Below, piece after piece: positions 28,870 to 38,520 of a stretch of 64,000 nt of DNA (its first letter is position 1; each line of letters starts with the position of its first letter). The notes beneath the pieces are model-generated. The model had not been told where the DNA came from. It saw only the letters and a program-made list of their open reading frames with translations, and made no database searches. The stretch is taken from NCBI GenBank assembly GCA_014860225.1, contig JACZKE010000035.1:62001-126000 (forward strand). The letters are read 5' to 3'. Both the position numbers and the translations under genes were made by a program. Source of the DNA: Desulfuromonadales bacterium (GTDB taxonomy: Bacteria; Desulfobacterota; Desulfuromonadia; Desulfuromonadales; BM103).

Positions 28870-29865
28870 ATGCCTGCCAATCAACCCACGTCTGCCGTTT
28901 CAGACAACCTGCGCACACTGCCCTGGAAAGAGGGTACAAAGCCCCTGATGCTGGCCCCGTTACAGGGATTGACCAACCGGGCTATGCGCGCCCTCTTCAT
29001 TGACTGGGTTCGTCCTGATACGGTTTTTACCGAGTTCATGCGGGTCAGTTCTGTCAGTCGCAAAAACCTTGCCCGCAATGATCTGAAAGAAGTCGCCAGT
29101 ACAGCCGGAGATGTCCCCCTGGTAACTCAACTGGTCGGCAACAGCAGCAAGGCCCTGGTAGCCGCTGTCCGCAAGGCGGAAGCTGCCGGTGCCCGCCACA
29201 TCAACCTCAACATGGGTTGTCCTTACGGACGCATGACCACCGGCGCAACGGGTGGTGCCATGTTGCAGCATCCGGAGATACTGGACGAGATCATCCCTGC
29301 CCTGCGTAACGCCATATCCGGGAGCTTCTCAATCAAATTGCGGGCCGGCTACGACGATCCCGAACAGATCTTTTCACTCCTGCCCCTTTTTGCAAAAGCT
29401 GAAGTTGATTTCCTGGTTCTGCACCCACGCACTGTCGTACAGAAATATGCCGGATCAGCTGACCATAGCATTACCGGACGGGTTATTCGAGAGACCACAC
29501 TGCCTGTAATCGCCAATGGCGATATCCGCAGCGCCGCCGAAGGATTGCGGATCCTTGAAACTACCGGCGCAGCCGGGCTGATGCTCGGCCGCGGTGCGAT
29601 CGCCGACCCATTGCTCTTTGAACGCTTGCGGAATCGAAACACAAAGGATCCGACAGAAACGGAGACGACAGACATGTTGCATCGTTATCTGCACGATCTT
29701 CTGATCCGTTACAGCAAACTCTTTTGCGGCGAAAGGCAAATCCTCGACAAAACCAAAAACGTCGTGGCTTTTATCGATGACCCGGCCTTTTCCAAGCTGG
29801 TCAGCAAAATGAAACGAGCCAAAAGCATCGTCACTTTGACCACCCTGATTGATGCCATCAAGTGA
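28870..29865 (+). CDS. tRNA-dihydrouridine synthase
   Basis: LAPLQGLTNRAMRALF, NLNMGCPYGRMT, KLRAGYDD, LHPRTVVQKY, VIANGDIRS. Confidence 0.92.
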   Translation: MPANQPTSAVSDNLRTLPWKEGTKPLMLAPLQGLTNRAMRALFIDWVRPDTVFTEFMRVSSVSRKNLARNDLKEVASTAGDVPLVTQLVGNSSKALVAAVRKAEAAGARHINLNMGCPYGRMTTGATGGAMLQHPEILDEIIPALRNAISGSFSIKLRAGYDDPEQIFSLLPLFAKAEVDFLVLHPRTVVQKYAGSADHSITGRVIRETTLPVIANGDIRSAAEGLRILETTGAAGLMLGRGAIADPLLFERLRNRNTKDPTETETTDMLHRYLHDLLIRYSKLFCGERQILDKTKNVVAFIDDPAFSKLVSKMKRAKSIVTLTTLIDAIK

Positions 29866-29869
29866 GCTT

Positions 29870-30094
29870 ATGAGCGAAACCCCGGTTTTTGATCACAGTG
29901 AGTTCCTCGAACTGGTTGCGGCCCGCATGCCGTTCGGCAAGTACGAAGGACGACGGATTATCGATCTGCCTGAAGATTATCTGGTCTGGTTTGCCGGTAA
30001 AGGGTTTCCGGAAGGAAAGCTGGGCAGGATGATGCAGGCTGTCTACGAGATCAAGCTCAACGGCCTCGAAGCGCTTTTTGATCCCTTGCGCTGA
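29870..30094 (+). CDS. DUF3820 family protein
   Basis: MPFGKYEGRRIIDLPEDYLVWFAGKGFPEGKLG. Confidence 0.85.
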   Translation: MSETPVFDHSEFLELVAARMPFGKYEGRRIIDLPEDYLVWFAGKGFPEGKLGRMMQAVYEIKLNGLEALFDPLR

Positions 30095-30115
30095 GAGGAG
30101 GGTTGCCTCGTACGA

Positions 30116-30421
30116 CTACGTCACAGCATTGAAGTCGTAACGTCCCACACCCTGCACCAGAAGATATTTAGCTATTTCTGGTCCGGTGTTGACAACCCGG
30201 TGCACTCGTTCGACCGTGACCTCACAGCGTCCACCCGGGTGGAGATCGACGCGTTCCTGCGGGCCCTGATACTCGATGGCAATCTGTCCCTCCAGACAAA
30301 GCATCTTGTCAGTCACTTCTGAATGAAAGTGCCAGGCGGTTGCCTGTCCGGCATCGAGAGTCAGAATGCGGACACGGACATCTTCGGTCTCAAGGATGAC
30401 TTCATCTCGATTCTTCATCAT
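30116..30421 (-). CDS. cupin-domain protein
   Basis: WHFHSEVTDKMLCLEGQIAIEY...HPGGRCEV...VHRVVN. Confidence 0.8.
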   Translation of the reverse strand: MMKNRDEVILETEDVRVRILTLDAGQATAWHFHSEVTDKMLCLEGQIAIEYQGPQERVDLHPGGRCEVTVERVHRVVNTGPEIAKYLLVQGVGRYDFNAVT

Positions 30422-30444
30422 GCCTCCCCTGCCGTGTTAAAAGA

Positions 30445-31482
30445 TCAGGTCACCTGCTCCGTCTTTGAAACATTTGCCTGATGTGCCGGCATGATCTCGC
30501 CTGCGGAGTTCACATAACGGACCTCACAGCAGAGGTCAAAACCAATCCGCTCACGCACAGTGCGACGAATTAGATCAATCAAACTCAGCACATCCTTTGA
30601 TGTGGCACCGTTGCGGTTCACGATGAAGTTGGCATGTAGTGCGGAGACTTCGGCATTGCCGATACGTGTGCCTTTAAGTCCTGCATCCTCAATGAGTTTG
30701 CCGGGTGGGCCAACGCTCGCATGCATCTCACCGGTACTAAGGAAGACCGAGCCGCAATTGGGAAGCTTGCGAGGGAATTTACGACGTCGTTCACGCAAAT
30801 CGTCGAGCATCAGCTGGCGAATCCACTGCGGCGTCTGGCGTTCGCACTCTAGTTCCACTTTGACCACGACGGCACCGCCGCCCTGCAGAGCACTGTGTCG
30901 ATAGGAAAAGGCACACTGGTCACGCCTTAGCTCAAGCAGCTCTCCCTCACCATCGACGGTCCAGACCCGCCGCACGTTGTCGCCGATGCCTTTGCGTTGG
31001 CTGCCACCGTTCATCAAAACCAGGCCGCCAAGGGTTCCGGGAATGCCGATGGTATGCTCAAGACCGGTCAAACCGGCCAGCATCGCTTTACGTGCGAGAC
31101 CAGGCACCCAGGCGCCGGCTTCGGCTGTAATTCTGTTATCGTTTATGGCAATTCTGGAAAATTTGTGCCCCATCTTGAGGACAATGCCACGCAAGCCGGC
31201 GTCATCGAAAAGCAGGTTGGTTCCCTGACCGATGACAATCAACGGGATGCGGTGACTGTGGGCAAAACGGACAACAGTGGTTACCTGGTCGACAGTCCCG
31301 GGCTCAACCAGCAGGTCAGCTGGACCACCGATCTGCCAGCTGGCGTGCTCGGCGAGAGGCGCATTGCAAACCCAGCTGCCGATGTCAGCTTTCACCAGCT
31401 GACTGAGTTGCTCTGGGTATGATTGAGGAGATAACCGGGTTTTCATTGAGGCCTTATTTGAAGAATCTGTCTTACTGCTCAT
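30445..31482 (-). CDS. murB: UDP-N-acetylenolpyruvoylglucosamine reductase
   Basis: HASWQIGGPADLLVEP, VIGQGTNLLFDDAGLRGIVL, GLEHTIGIPGTLGG, PNCGSVFLSTG. Confidence 0.95.
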   Translation of the reverse strand: MSSKTDSSNKASMKTRLSPQSYPEQLSQLVKADIGSWVCNAPLAEHASWQIGGPADLLVEPGTVDQVTTVVRFAHSHRIPLIVIGQGTNLLFDDAGLRGIVLKMGHKFSRIAINDNRITAEAGAWVPGLARKAMLAGLTGLEHTIGIPGTLGGLVLMNGGSQRKGIGDNVRRVWTVDGEGELLELRRDQCAFSYRHSALQGGGAVVVKVELECERQTPQWIRQLMLDDLRERRRKFPRKLPNCGSVFLSTGEMHASVGPPGKLIEDAGLKGTRIGNAEVSALHANFIVNRNGATSKDVLSLIDLIRRTVRERIGFDLCCEVRYVNSAGEIMPAHQANVSKTEQVT

Positions 31483-31516
31483 CTGCAGGAGATTTTACTC
31501 GTACCGGAAAACCAAG

Positions 31517-32233
31517 TCATGCATTTTTTCGTACGGCTTGTTGTAGTGCTGCCGCTGTCGCTAACGTTGCCACGAACACCACATGACGGAGTCCACCCCG
31601 GCCGGGTCGTTCATGCCTGACGGTAAAGCCAGCCGCGCACAATCGTTTGTCGAAGCCCTCATCGTAGTTTTCCCCCCAGACAGTGAACACGCCGCCGGGC
31701 TTCAAAGCCAGACGGACATTGTCGATTGCCCGGCTGCCGTAGAGTGGATCATTACTTTTGTCGGTATGATAATGCGGCCCCTTGTAAAGGTCGAAAACAA
31801 TAGCGTCAAATTTTTTGGCCCTTGCATTGCTGGCGGTGTTGCGTACTACCTCCGCCACGTCACCAATCACAACATCAACCCGCGGATCGTTTGCGGCACC
31901 ATTGGTCAGATCTGCCAACGGACCCCGGCACCACGTTAACACGGCCGGATTGATTTCAGCTACCACCACCTCAGCCGTTGCTGGCAACGAATCCAGGACA
32001 GCGCGCAGCGTACAGGCCATTCCCAGACCGCCGACCAGAACCCTTGGCCGAGGATGGTTGTGCAGATGCTTACAGCCAAGTTGACCGAGGGCCACCTCGG
32101 AACGGTTAGCCATGCTGTTCATCAGCACCATACCACCGATGGTGATCAGGAAATCATACTCATCGCGCTGCCGAAGCTCGAGCACACCTTCATCGGTGTC
32201 GATGCTGTCAATGGTTTTCCAGGGTTTCGCCAT
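31517..32233 (-). CDS. spermidine synthase-like methyltransferase
   Basis: VLVGGLGMACTLRAVLDSLPATAEVVVAEINPAVL, DVVIGDVAE; probable start MAKPWKTID at 32233. Confidence 0.82.
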   Translation of the reverse strand: MAKPWKTIDSIDTDEGVLELRQRDEYDFLITIGGMVLMNSMANRSEVALGQLGCKHLHNHPRPRVLVGGLGMACTLRAVLDSLPATAEVVVAEINPAVLTWCRGPLADLTNGAANDPRVDVVIGDVAEVVRNTASNARAKKFDAIVFDLYKGPHYHTDKSNDPLYGSRAIDNVRLALKPGGVFTVWGENYDEGFDKRLCAAGFTVRHERPGRGGLRHVVFVATLATAAALQQAVRKNA

Positions 32234-32256
32234 GATAAAAGCCTTAGCAAGACAAA

Positions 32257-32283
32257 CGGGGATAGTCATCACGACTATCCCCG
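32257..32283. terminator. hairpin CGGGGATAGTC/GACTATCCCCG between hflC and downstream gene
   Basis: 11-bp inverted repeat. Confidence 0.5.
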
Positions 32284-32330
32284 CTCTCACTTCGTTAAAC
32301 ATGGTTCAGAACAAGCGAGTCCCGAAGGTC

Positions 32331-33260
32331 TTACTGCGCCTGTTTCAGGTAGCGATAATAATCGGAGTCGGTGGAAATTACCAGCCGGCCGTTTTTCTGG
32401 ATCGACTTCTTATAGGATTCGAGAGTCCGCAGAAAGGCATAGAACTCTTTATCCCTGTTGTAGGCGTCAGCATAGATTGCGGCGGCCTCAGCATCAGCAC
32501 CACCGCGCACTTCGAGCACCTTGCGGTAGGCCTCTGAACTGATTGTCTTAAGCTCGCGCTCCATCTGGCCGAGGATATCAGCCTGCTCGCCTTCACCCTC
32601 GGAACGATACTGGGCAGCGACCTTCTTGCGCTCGTTGATCATGCGTTCGTAGACCCGGGTGCGCACCTGCTCGACGTAGTTGATGCGCTTGATCTGCACA
32701 TCGAGCAGCTCGATGCCGTAATCAGGGGTATTGGCCCGCGCCTTGTCGAGGATGCCCGCCATGATCTCTTCACGACCGATCAACTCCTCCGTGGGGACGA
32801 CCACCCCTTCTACCTCGAACTGCTCTTCGTTCTGGTCCTGGGCCTTGTAATCGCTGCCGCGAACCAGTTCCACCAGCAGGCGTCCGGAGACGGCATCGCG
32901 CACCACCGAATCAAGGATATCGTCGAGGCGGCTCAAAGCGCCGCGCTCGGTGGCAACCGTCGTGTAGAAGAGCAGCGGATCCTGGATGCGCCAGCGCGCA
33001 GTGGTATCGATCCAGATGAATCGCTTGTCCTTGGTCGGAATCTGGTTCGGCGCACCGTCCCATTTCAGGATGCGTCTCTCGAAACGTGTGACTTTCTGAA
33101 CGAACGGCATCTTGAAATGCAGGCCAGGTTGGGCAACGTCCCCTATCGGCTTGCCGAACTGCGTGATAATCGCCTGCTCCGCTTCATTAACCACGTAGAG
33201 GCCATCCATACCGATAAAAAGCACGGCTACAATGAGAATTAGGATTACGGGTGCTTTCAT
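32331..33260 (-). CDS. hflC: protease modulator HflC
   Basis: Band 7 domain: VNEAEQAIITQFGKPIGDVAQPGLHFKMPFVQKVTRFERRIL. Confidence 0.94.
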   Translation of the reverse strand: MKAPVILILIVAVLFIGMDGLYVVNEAEQAIITQFGKPIGDVAQPGLHFKMPFVQKVTRFERRILKWDGAPNQIPTKDKRFIWIDTTARWRIQDPLLFYTTVATERGALSRLDDILDSVVRDAVSGRLLVELVRGSDYKAQDQNEEQFEVEGVVVPTEELIGREEIMAGILDKARANTPDYGIELLDVQIKRINYVEQVRTRVYERMINERKKVAAQYRSEGEGEQADILGQMERELKTISSEAYRKVLEVRGGADAEAAAIYADAYNRDKEFYAFLRTLESYKKSIQKNGRLVISTDSDYYRYLKQAQ

Positions 33261-34288
33261 TATTTTACCCCTCCTTCCGGCGCCTTGCGCAGGGGAAGCA
33301 GCGGCAAGAGTCCACCACTCTTATCGTCCATGACGTAGATCTCATCCAAACGGGGCAGGACCTCTTCGAGTGTCTCCAGATAAATCCTGCTCCGGGTGAC
33401 CGACGGGGCTTTGCGATATTCGGTGAGCAGGGCCAGAAAGCGGTTGGTCTCGCCACGGGCCTTGTTGACCCGTTCGACGGCATAGCCTTCTGCCTCCTGC
33501 AAAACCTTCTTCGCCTCGCCGCGTGCGCGTGGCACCTCGCGATTGTACTGTTCGCGCGCCTGGAAGATCAGGCTCTCTTTCTGCTGCTCAGACTCGTTGA
33601 CCTCGTTGTAAGCCGCCTTGACCGGATCGGGAGGCGTCACATCTTGAAATTTAACAGTGACGATGCGCACACCGATATCATACTGGTTGAGGGTGGCCTG
33701 CAGGTTCACCTGAATATCGTTGGCCAGATTGGCACGCTCGGTGGTCAAGACCTCGGTGACGTTGGCATTGCCGATCGACCTGCGCACCATCGCCTCGGCG
33801 ATGTCACGGATGGTTTCGACCGGATCTTTGATGCGGAAGATGAATTTGTAGGGGTCGGAGACCTGAAACTGCACGATCCACTCGACGTCACTGACGTTGA
33901 GATCGCCGGTCAGGGTCAACGACTCATCCTCCAGCCCCTTCTTGGTGTAGGTGGTGCGCACGTCAGGCGTAACGGTGCGGAAGCCGAATTCCTCTTTCAA
34001 AACGCGCCCGGTCGGCACCAGGTAAATCTTGTCAACGCCGAAGGGAACTTTGAAATGCAGCCCCGGATCGACAAATTTGGAGAACTCGCCAAAACGCAAG
34101 ACCACCCCGGTCTCTTCAGTGTCCACCTCGTACATGCTGCTGTAACCACCGAAAATGACCAGAAAGATCACAATCACTATCGGCAAAATGGACTTTTGCG
34201 GTCCGAACTTGTTCTTCAGATAATCCTTGATTTCGATGACCTTCTTTTCCAGGTCCTCGCTCGAGGGACCCTTGCCCCAATCCTGCAT
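33260..34288 (-). CDS. hflK: FtsH protease activity modulator HflK
   Basis: YEVDTEETGVVLRFGEFSKFVDPGLHFKVPFGVDKIYLVPTGRV...EEFGFRT. Confidence 0.94.
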   Translation of the reverse strand: MQDWGKGPSSEDLEKKVIEIKDYLKNKFGPQKSILPIVIVIFLVIFGGYSSMYEVDTEETGVVLRFGEFSKFVDPGLHFKVPFGVDKIYLVPTGRVLKEEFGFRTVTPDVRTTYTKKGLEDESLTLTGDLNVSDVEWIVQFQVSDPYKFIFRIKDPVETIRDIAEAMVRRSIGNANVTEVLTTERANLANDIQVNLQATLNQYDIGVRIVTVKFQDVTPPDPVKAAYNEVNESEQQKESLIFQAREQYNREVPRARGEAKKVLQEAEGYAVERVNKARGETNRFLALLTEYRKAPSVTRSRIYLETLEEVLPRLDEIYVMDDKSGGLLPLLPLRKAPEGGVK

Positions 34289-34408
34289 TATTAGACTCCT
34301 TTGGTTATAGGAAATTCACATCTTTATACTGTGACGTCTGTCGACCAGTTCAGATGCCATGACTGAAAATTTATAGCAGGTTTATGCGACGAAATAAAGG
34401 ATATGCGG

Positions 34409-35680
34409 CTATATTGTTGTGATATCGCTACGATTGTCCTGGCGCCCGGCCGCATTGACTCCCGCAAGGTAGCCGGTTGACCAGCACTCCTGCAGGTTAA
34501 AGCCACCGGTCGGACCATCAAGGTCGATCATTTCGCCGGCGAAGAAAAGGTTTTTCACCTGTTTCGATCGCATACTGCGCATATCAATATCTTCAAGTGA
34601 AACGCCCCCCGAGGTGATGATGGCTCGCCGGAAACCTTCGCAACCGGCGACATGAAGTTCGAATTCCTTGAACAGTTTCAGCAGTCGCTGCCGCTCCACC
34701 CGTGTTACCGAATGGCACTTCTTCTTCGGGTCTATGCCCACCAGGCGTACAAAGACCTGGATCATATCACGTGGCAGCAGTTGGCCGAGTGAATTGGCGA
34801 AATCCTGGTTGCTGTGCTCGGCCAGCTCCCGCTGCAAGCGCTTGTCGAACAGATCAGAGGCAACTGCCGGCTTGAGGTCCAGCAGCAGCTTCACCTCTCC
34901 CTGCTTGAGAGCATCGCGTATGCGACTGCTCATATCGAGGACAATCGGCCCACCGATTCCGGAACGGGTAAAGAAGGCTTCACCGAAACGTTCATCGATC
35001 TTTTTACCATCGACACAAAGTGTAATCCTGACATTCTTGAGATTAAAATGACTGACCTCAGAAGTCCAGGGGTCGCTCAACGTTACCGGCATCAGGGCGG
35101 GTTCGGGAGTTATCAGGTGATGACCGCATGCCTTGGCCCAGGTATATCCATCTCCGGTACATCCGGTTTCCGGGTAGGACAGGCCGCCGGTTGCGAGGAC
35201 AACGCTGTCGGCGGTAAACGTTCCGATCGAGGTCTCAACCTCTTTGACCACACCCTCATCAAACAGCAGGTTTTTCACTTCGCACCCGGTATGTACGGTA
35301 ACGCCTGCATCACGGACAAAGGTTTCCAGAGCCCTTTGAACATCTGCCGCTTCACCATGCTCAGGAAAGATGCGGCCTCCCCGTTCATTTTTCAGCGGCA
35401 CCCCTTGTTCTTCAAAAAAGGCCACCACTTCTTTAACGCCAAAAGCATAGAGCGCCGTCAGCAAGGCCCGACCGTTGCGTCCGAAATGTTCGACGAACTT
35501 GCGTGGATCATCCTCACTATGGGTAATGTTGCAACGGCCCTTGCCGGTAATCAGGATCTTCTCACCGCAGCGCGCATTCTTCTCCAGAAGCGCAACCCGG
35601 GCTCCCTGGCGTGCGGCAAATCCGGCGGCGAACATTCCCGCAGGGCCACCACCGACAACTATAACGTCAAATCGTTTCAT
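34409..35680 (-). CDS. HI0933-family NAD(P)/FAD-dependent oxidoreductase
   Basis: FDVIVVGGGPAGMFAAGFAARQGARVALLEKN, GKGRCNITHS, FFAGEMIDLDGPTGGFNLQECWSTGYLAG. Confidence 0.93.
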   Translation of the reverse strand: MKRFDVIVVGGGPAGMFAAGFAARQGARVALLEKNARCGEKILITGKGRCNITHSEDDPRKFVEHFGRNGRALLTALYAFGVKEVVAFFEEQGVPLKNERGGRIFPEHGEAADVQRALETFVRDAGVTVHTGCEVKNLLFDEGVVKEVETSIGTFTADSVVLATGGLSYPETGCTGDGYTWAKACGHHLITPEPALMPVTLSDPWTSEVSHFNLKNVRITLCVDGKKIDERFGEAFFTRSGIGGPIVLDMSSRIRDALKQGEVKLLLDLKPAVASDLFDKRLQRELAEHSNQDFANSLGQLLPRDMIQVFVRLVGIDPKKKCHSVTRVERQRLLKLFKEFELHVAGCEGFRRAIITSGGVSLEDIDMRSMRSKQVKNLFFAGEMIDLDGPTGGFNLQECWSTGYLAGVNAAGRQDNRSDITTI

Positions 35681-35858
35681 GCTCTATCCATTCTCAAATA
35701 AACGACGGGAGTCTTTTCCCCTTTATATCTGCTGGCAGGATAGCAGGCTTCAGGAAGAAATCGTAAGTTTCTTGAATCTATCCATCTTAAATCATGACAG
35801 CTGTGAAAAACATGCCTATAATAATGGCCCTTATCCAACATTTAAAACGAGGCAACCC

Positions 35859-37040
35859 ATGAATGACGAAACATTCGACGATCAGGAAATGAGTGAAGAA
35901 GGCAGTTTTGCCGAGATGTTTGAGCAAAGTATGGTCGGCAAGACCAAACTTGAACCGGGACAAAAGATCGATGCCAAAGTGCTGCAGATCGGCAGCGAAT
36001 GGATTTTTCTTGATGTCGGCCAGAAGGGTGAAGGGGTCCTCGATTCCAGAGAGCTTCTCGACGAAGAGGGCAACCTGACCGTCTCAGTCGGCGACCGGGT
36101 CAGTGCCTATTTTCTGTCAGGCAAGGGCGGCGAGTTACGCTTCACCACACGTCTCGGCGGCGGCTCTTCCGGAACTGCACAGCTCGAAGAAGCCTGGCGC
36201 AGCGAGATCCCGGTGGAGGGGCGCATCGAAAAAGAGATCAAGGGCGGCTACGAGATCAAGCTGCCGGGCAATGTGCGTGCCTTCTGCCCCTTCTCCCAGC
36301 TTGGCCTGCGTCGCCAGGACGACTCGGAAGACGTCACCGGAACGACCCTTTCCTTCCGAGTCACCCAGTTCAGCGAGCAGGGACGCAACATCGTCGTGTC
36401 ACATCGGGTCATCCTTGATGAAGAACGTCGCCAGCAGCGTGCCGAATTGATGAAAACCCTCAAGGAAGGCATGGTGGTCACGGGCACGATCACCAACATT
36501 CGCGATTTCGGCGCATTTATTGATATCGGCGGCCTGGAAGGTCTCCTGCCGATCTCCGAAATCTCCTACGGCCGAGTAGACAAGATTGAAGACGTTTTGC
36601 ACATCGGCCAGCAGCTTGATGTCGCCGTCAAAAAATGCGACTGGGAGAAAGAGCGTTTTTCCTTCAGCCTGCGCGACACCCTGGCTAATCCGTGGGCCAA
36701 GGTCGCGACTGCTTACCCGGTCGGCTCGATTCATACCGGCACCGTATCGCGACTTGCCCAGTTCGGCGCCTTCGTCACCCTGGAAGAAGGCATCGATGGC
36801 CTGATGCATATTTCCAGGATCGGCGGTGAGCAACGCATCAAGCACCCTCAGGATGTGCTGAAACTCGGCCAGCAGTTGCAGGTCACCGTGGAGAAGGTCG
36901 ACCTCGACGAGAAGCGCATCTCTCTGGCGCCGGTTGGTGACAAAACGGATGAGTCGGAAGAGACCTCATACGAAGAGAAAACCACAGGGGGGATGGGCTC
37001 ATTTGCCGATCTCTTCAAAAACGCCCAAAAGAAAAAGTAG
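35859..37040 (+). CDS. multi-S1-domain RNA-binding protein (RpsA-like)
   Basis: Four S1-like repeats (GTITNIRDFGAFIDIGGLEGLLPISEIS; GTVSRLAQFGAFVTLEEGIDGLMHIS); true start 35859. Confidence 0.88.
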   Translation: MNDETFDDQEMSEEGSFAEMFEQSMVGKTKLEPGQKIDAKVLQIGSEWIFLDVGQKGEGVLDSRELLDEEGNLTVSVGDRVSAYFLSGKGGELRFTTRLGGGSSGTAQLEEAWRSEIPVEGRIEKEIKGGYEIKLPGNVRAFCPFSQLGLRRQDDSEDVTGTTLSFRVTQFSEQGRNIVVSHRVILDEERRQQRAELMKTLKEGMVVTGTITNIRDFGAFIDIGGLEGLLPISEISYGRVDKIEDVLHIGQQLDVAVKKCDWEKERFSFSLRDTLANPWAKVATAYPVGSIHTGTVSRLAQFGAFVTLEEGIDGLMHISRIGGEQRIKHPQDVLKLGQQLQVTVEKVDLDEKRISLAPVGDKTDESEETSYEEKTTGGMGSFADLFKNAQKKK

Positions 37041-37068
37041 CAGCCACCAGAACGATACAATCCGTTTA

Positions 37069-37099
37069 AAGAGGGGCACTTCAGAAGTGCCCCTCTTTC
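37069..37099 (+). terminator. perfect hairpin terminator AAAGAGGGGCACTTC-AGAAGTGCCCCTCTTT
   Basis: Self-complementary 31-nt segment just after the S1 gene. Confidence 0.9.
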
Positions 37100-37189
37100 A
37101 TTGACAGCGAAGGTGCCCACTGCCGGCCTGTTTACAGACGACAACCCGGCCAGCCAGCCCGGCTTTCATAAGCGCAGCCGCCAGGACAA

Positions 37190-37264
37190 TAAGGGTCAGG
37201 TCTACACATTCCACTTTTTCTGTGCATAGTGCATTTTTTATGGAATGTGTAGACCTGACCCTTA
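37190..37264. repeat. REP-like element: 24-bp perfect inverted repeat TAAGGGTCAGGTCTACACATTCCA...
   Basis: Arms 37190-37213 and 37241-37264 are exact reverse complements, 27-nt loop. Confidence 0.85.
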
Positions 37265-37705
37265 GATTTCACCAAGAACCAGTTTTGCGACCACCAGGTA
37301 ACGGATAAATTTTCCTGAGGTGACCAGAAGGAGAAATCGCCAGAGCCTGGTTCGCAGGATACCACTCACCAGGCAGAGCGGGTCGCCAAGGATCGGAAGC
37401 CAGGAGAGCAGAAGCGCCCAGCTGCCGTAACGGGAAAAAAAACGCTCAGCGCGTTGTCGGCTCGACTGACTGATCCGCAAAATACGCTGTACCAGAAAAG
37501 GCCCGCCCCATAAACCGATGGCATAAGTCACCAGGGCACCACAACTGTTGCCGATCGTTGCGACGATAACAACGGTTGACGGATCAAAGCCATTGAACAG
37601 CAGGACAGCCAGCAGCCATTCACTGCCGAGGGGCAACAGTGTAGAGGCCAGGAAGCTGAGCAGGAAGAGAGCGGGATAGCCATGTTCGAGCAGCCAGAGT
37701 TCCAA
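37262..37705 (-). CDS. YqaA/DedA (VTT)-family membrane protein
   Basis: LLSFLASTLLPLGSEWLLAVLLFNGF, SWLPILGDPLCLVSGILR. Confidence 0.85.
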   Translation of the reverse strand: MELWLLEHGYPALFLLSFLASTLLPLGSEWLLAVLLFNGFDPSTVVIVATIGNSCGALVTYAIGLWGGPFLVQRILRISQSSRQRAERFFSRYGSWALLLSWLPILGDPLCLVSGILRTRLWRFLLLVTSGKFIRYLVVAKLVLGEI

Positions 37706-37768
37706 CTGGAGTATTCCTTTTTGGACGTCATCTATGTCATGATAGAAGCAGTTTGATCCAGGAATCTA

Positions 37769-37814
37769 TCGGACTATCCATAACCCGGATTTGCAGCCGG
37801 CTCATGGATAGTCC
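37769..37814. repeat. family-2 repeat: CGGACTATCCAT...ATGGATAGTCCG inverted pair
   Basis: 12-bp perfect arms 37769-37780 / 37803-37814. Confidence 0.8.
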
Positions 37815-37896
37815 GACAGACTGCGAGGCAGTCATCAATTTCGAGACTACCCTTTTCCGCATGAACACCAGGCCATTATCCTGACACGAGATCGGC

Positions 37897-38520
37897 ATGC
37901 ACCGAAACACTTTCCTTATCTTTACCCTCTTTTTTTCCATCACCTGGCTTGCTGGTTGCGACTCAGGGCCGCGCATCGCCCCGCTCGGTCACGACGCCCT
38001 GGTGCTGGCATTTGGCGACAGTCTCACGTACGGCACAGGAGCCTCTGCAGGACAATCCTATCCCGATATTCTGGCCAGGCGGCTCGACAGGCAGGTCGTC
38101 AATGCCGGCATTCCCGGCGAAGTTTCCTCTGACGGCCTCAAGCGACTCCCCGGCATACTTGACAGCTACAACCCGACCCTGGTTATTCTCTGTCATGGCG
38201 GCAACGATTTTCTGCGTCGTCTCGATCAGGAGGACACCATCCGCAATCTCAATGCGATGATCGGATTGATCCGTGCGCATGGTGCCGATGTCATACTGGT
38301 TGGCGTGCCCAAATTGGGTTTTGGCCTGCAGGTGCCGAAATTCTACTCCGTCATAGCCGAAGAGTTCACCATCCCCTTCGAGAGCGACATTCTTCTCGAC
38401 CTGCTGGGTGACAACAGCATGAAAAGTGACTCGATCCACCCCAACGCCACCGGCTACCGGCTGATGGCTGAGGCGATTCATAAAGTCATCAACAAAGCGC
38501 AGAGCCAGGGTATTCATTGA
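37897..38520 (+). CDS. SGNH-family arylesterase/lysophospholipase (TesA-like) lipoprotein
   Basis: Lipobox TWLAGCD; LAFGDSLTYGTGA; DSIHPNATGYRLMAE. Confidence 0.9.
   Translation: MHRNTFLIFTLFFSITWLAGCDSGPRIAPLGHDALVLAFGDSLTYGTGASAGQSYPDILARRLDRQVVNAGIPGEVSSDGLKRLPGILDSYNPTLVILCHGGNDFLRRLDQEDTIRNLNAMIGLIRAHGADVILVGVPKLGFGLQVPKFYSVIAEEFTIPFESDILLDLLGDNSMKSDSIHPNATGYRLMAEAIHKVINKAQSQGIH

Noticed and set aside
33251-34294. 347-aa plus-strand ORF antisense to hflK
   Set aside because: Mirror of a canonical HflK coding sequence; low-complexity composition
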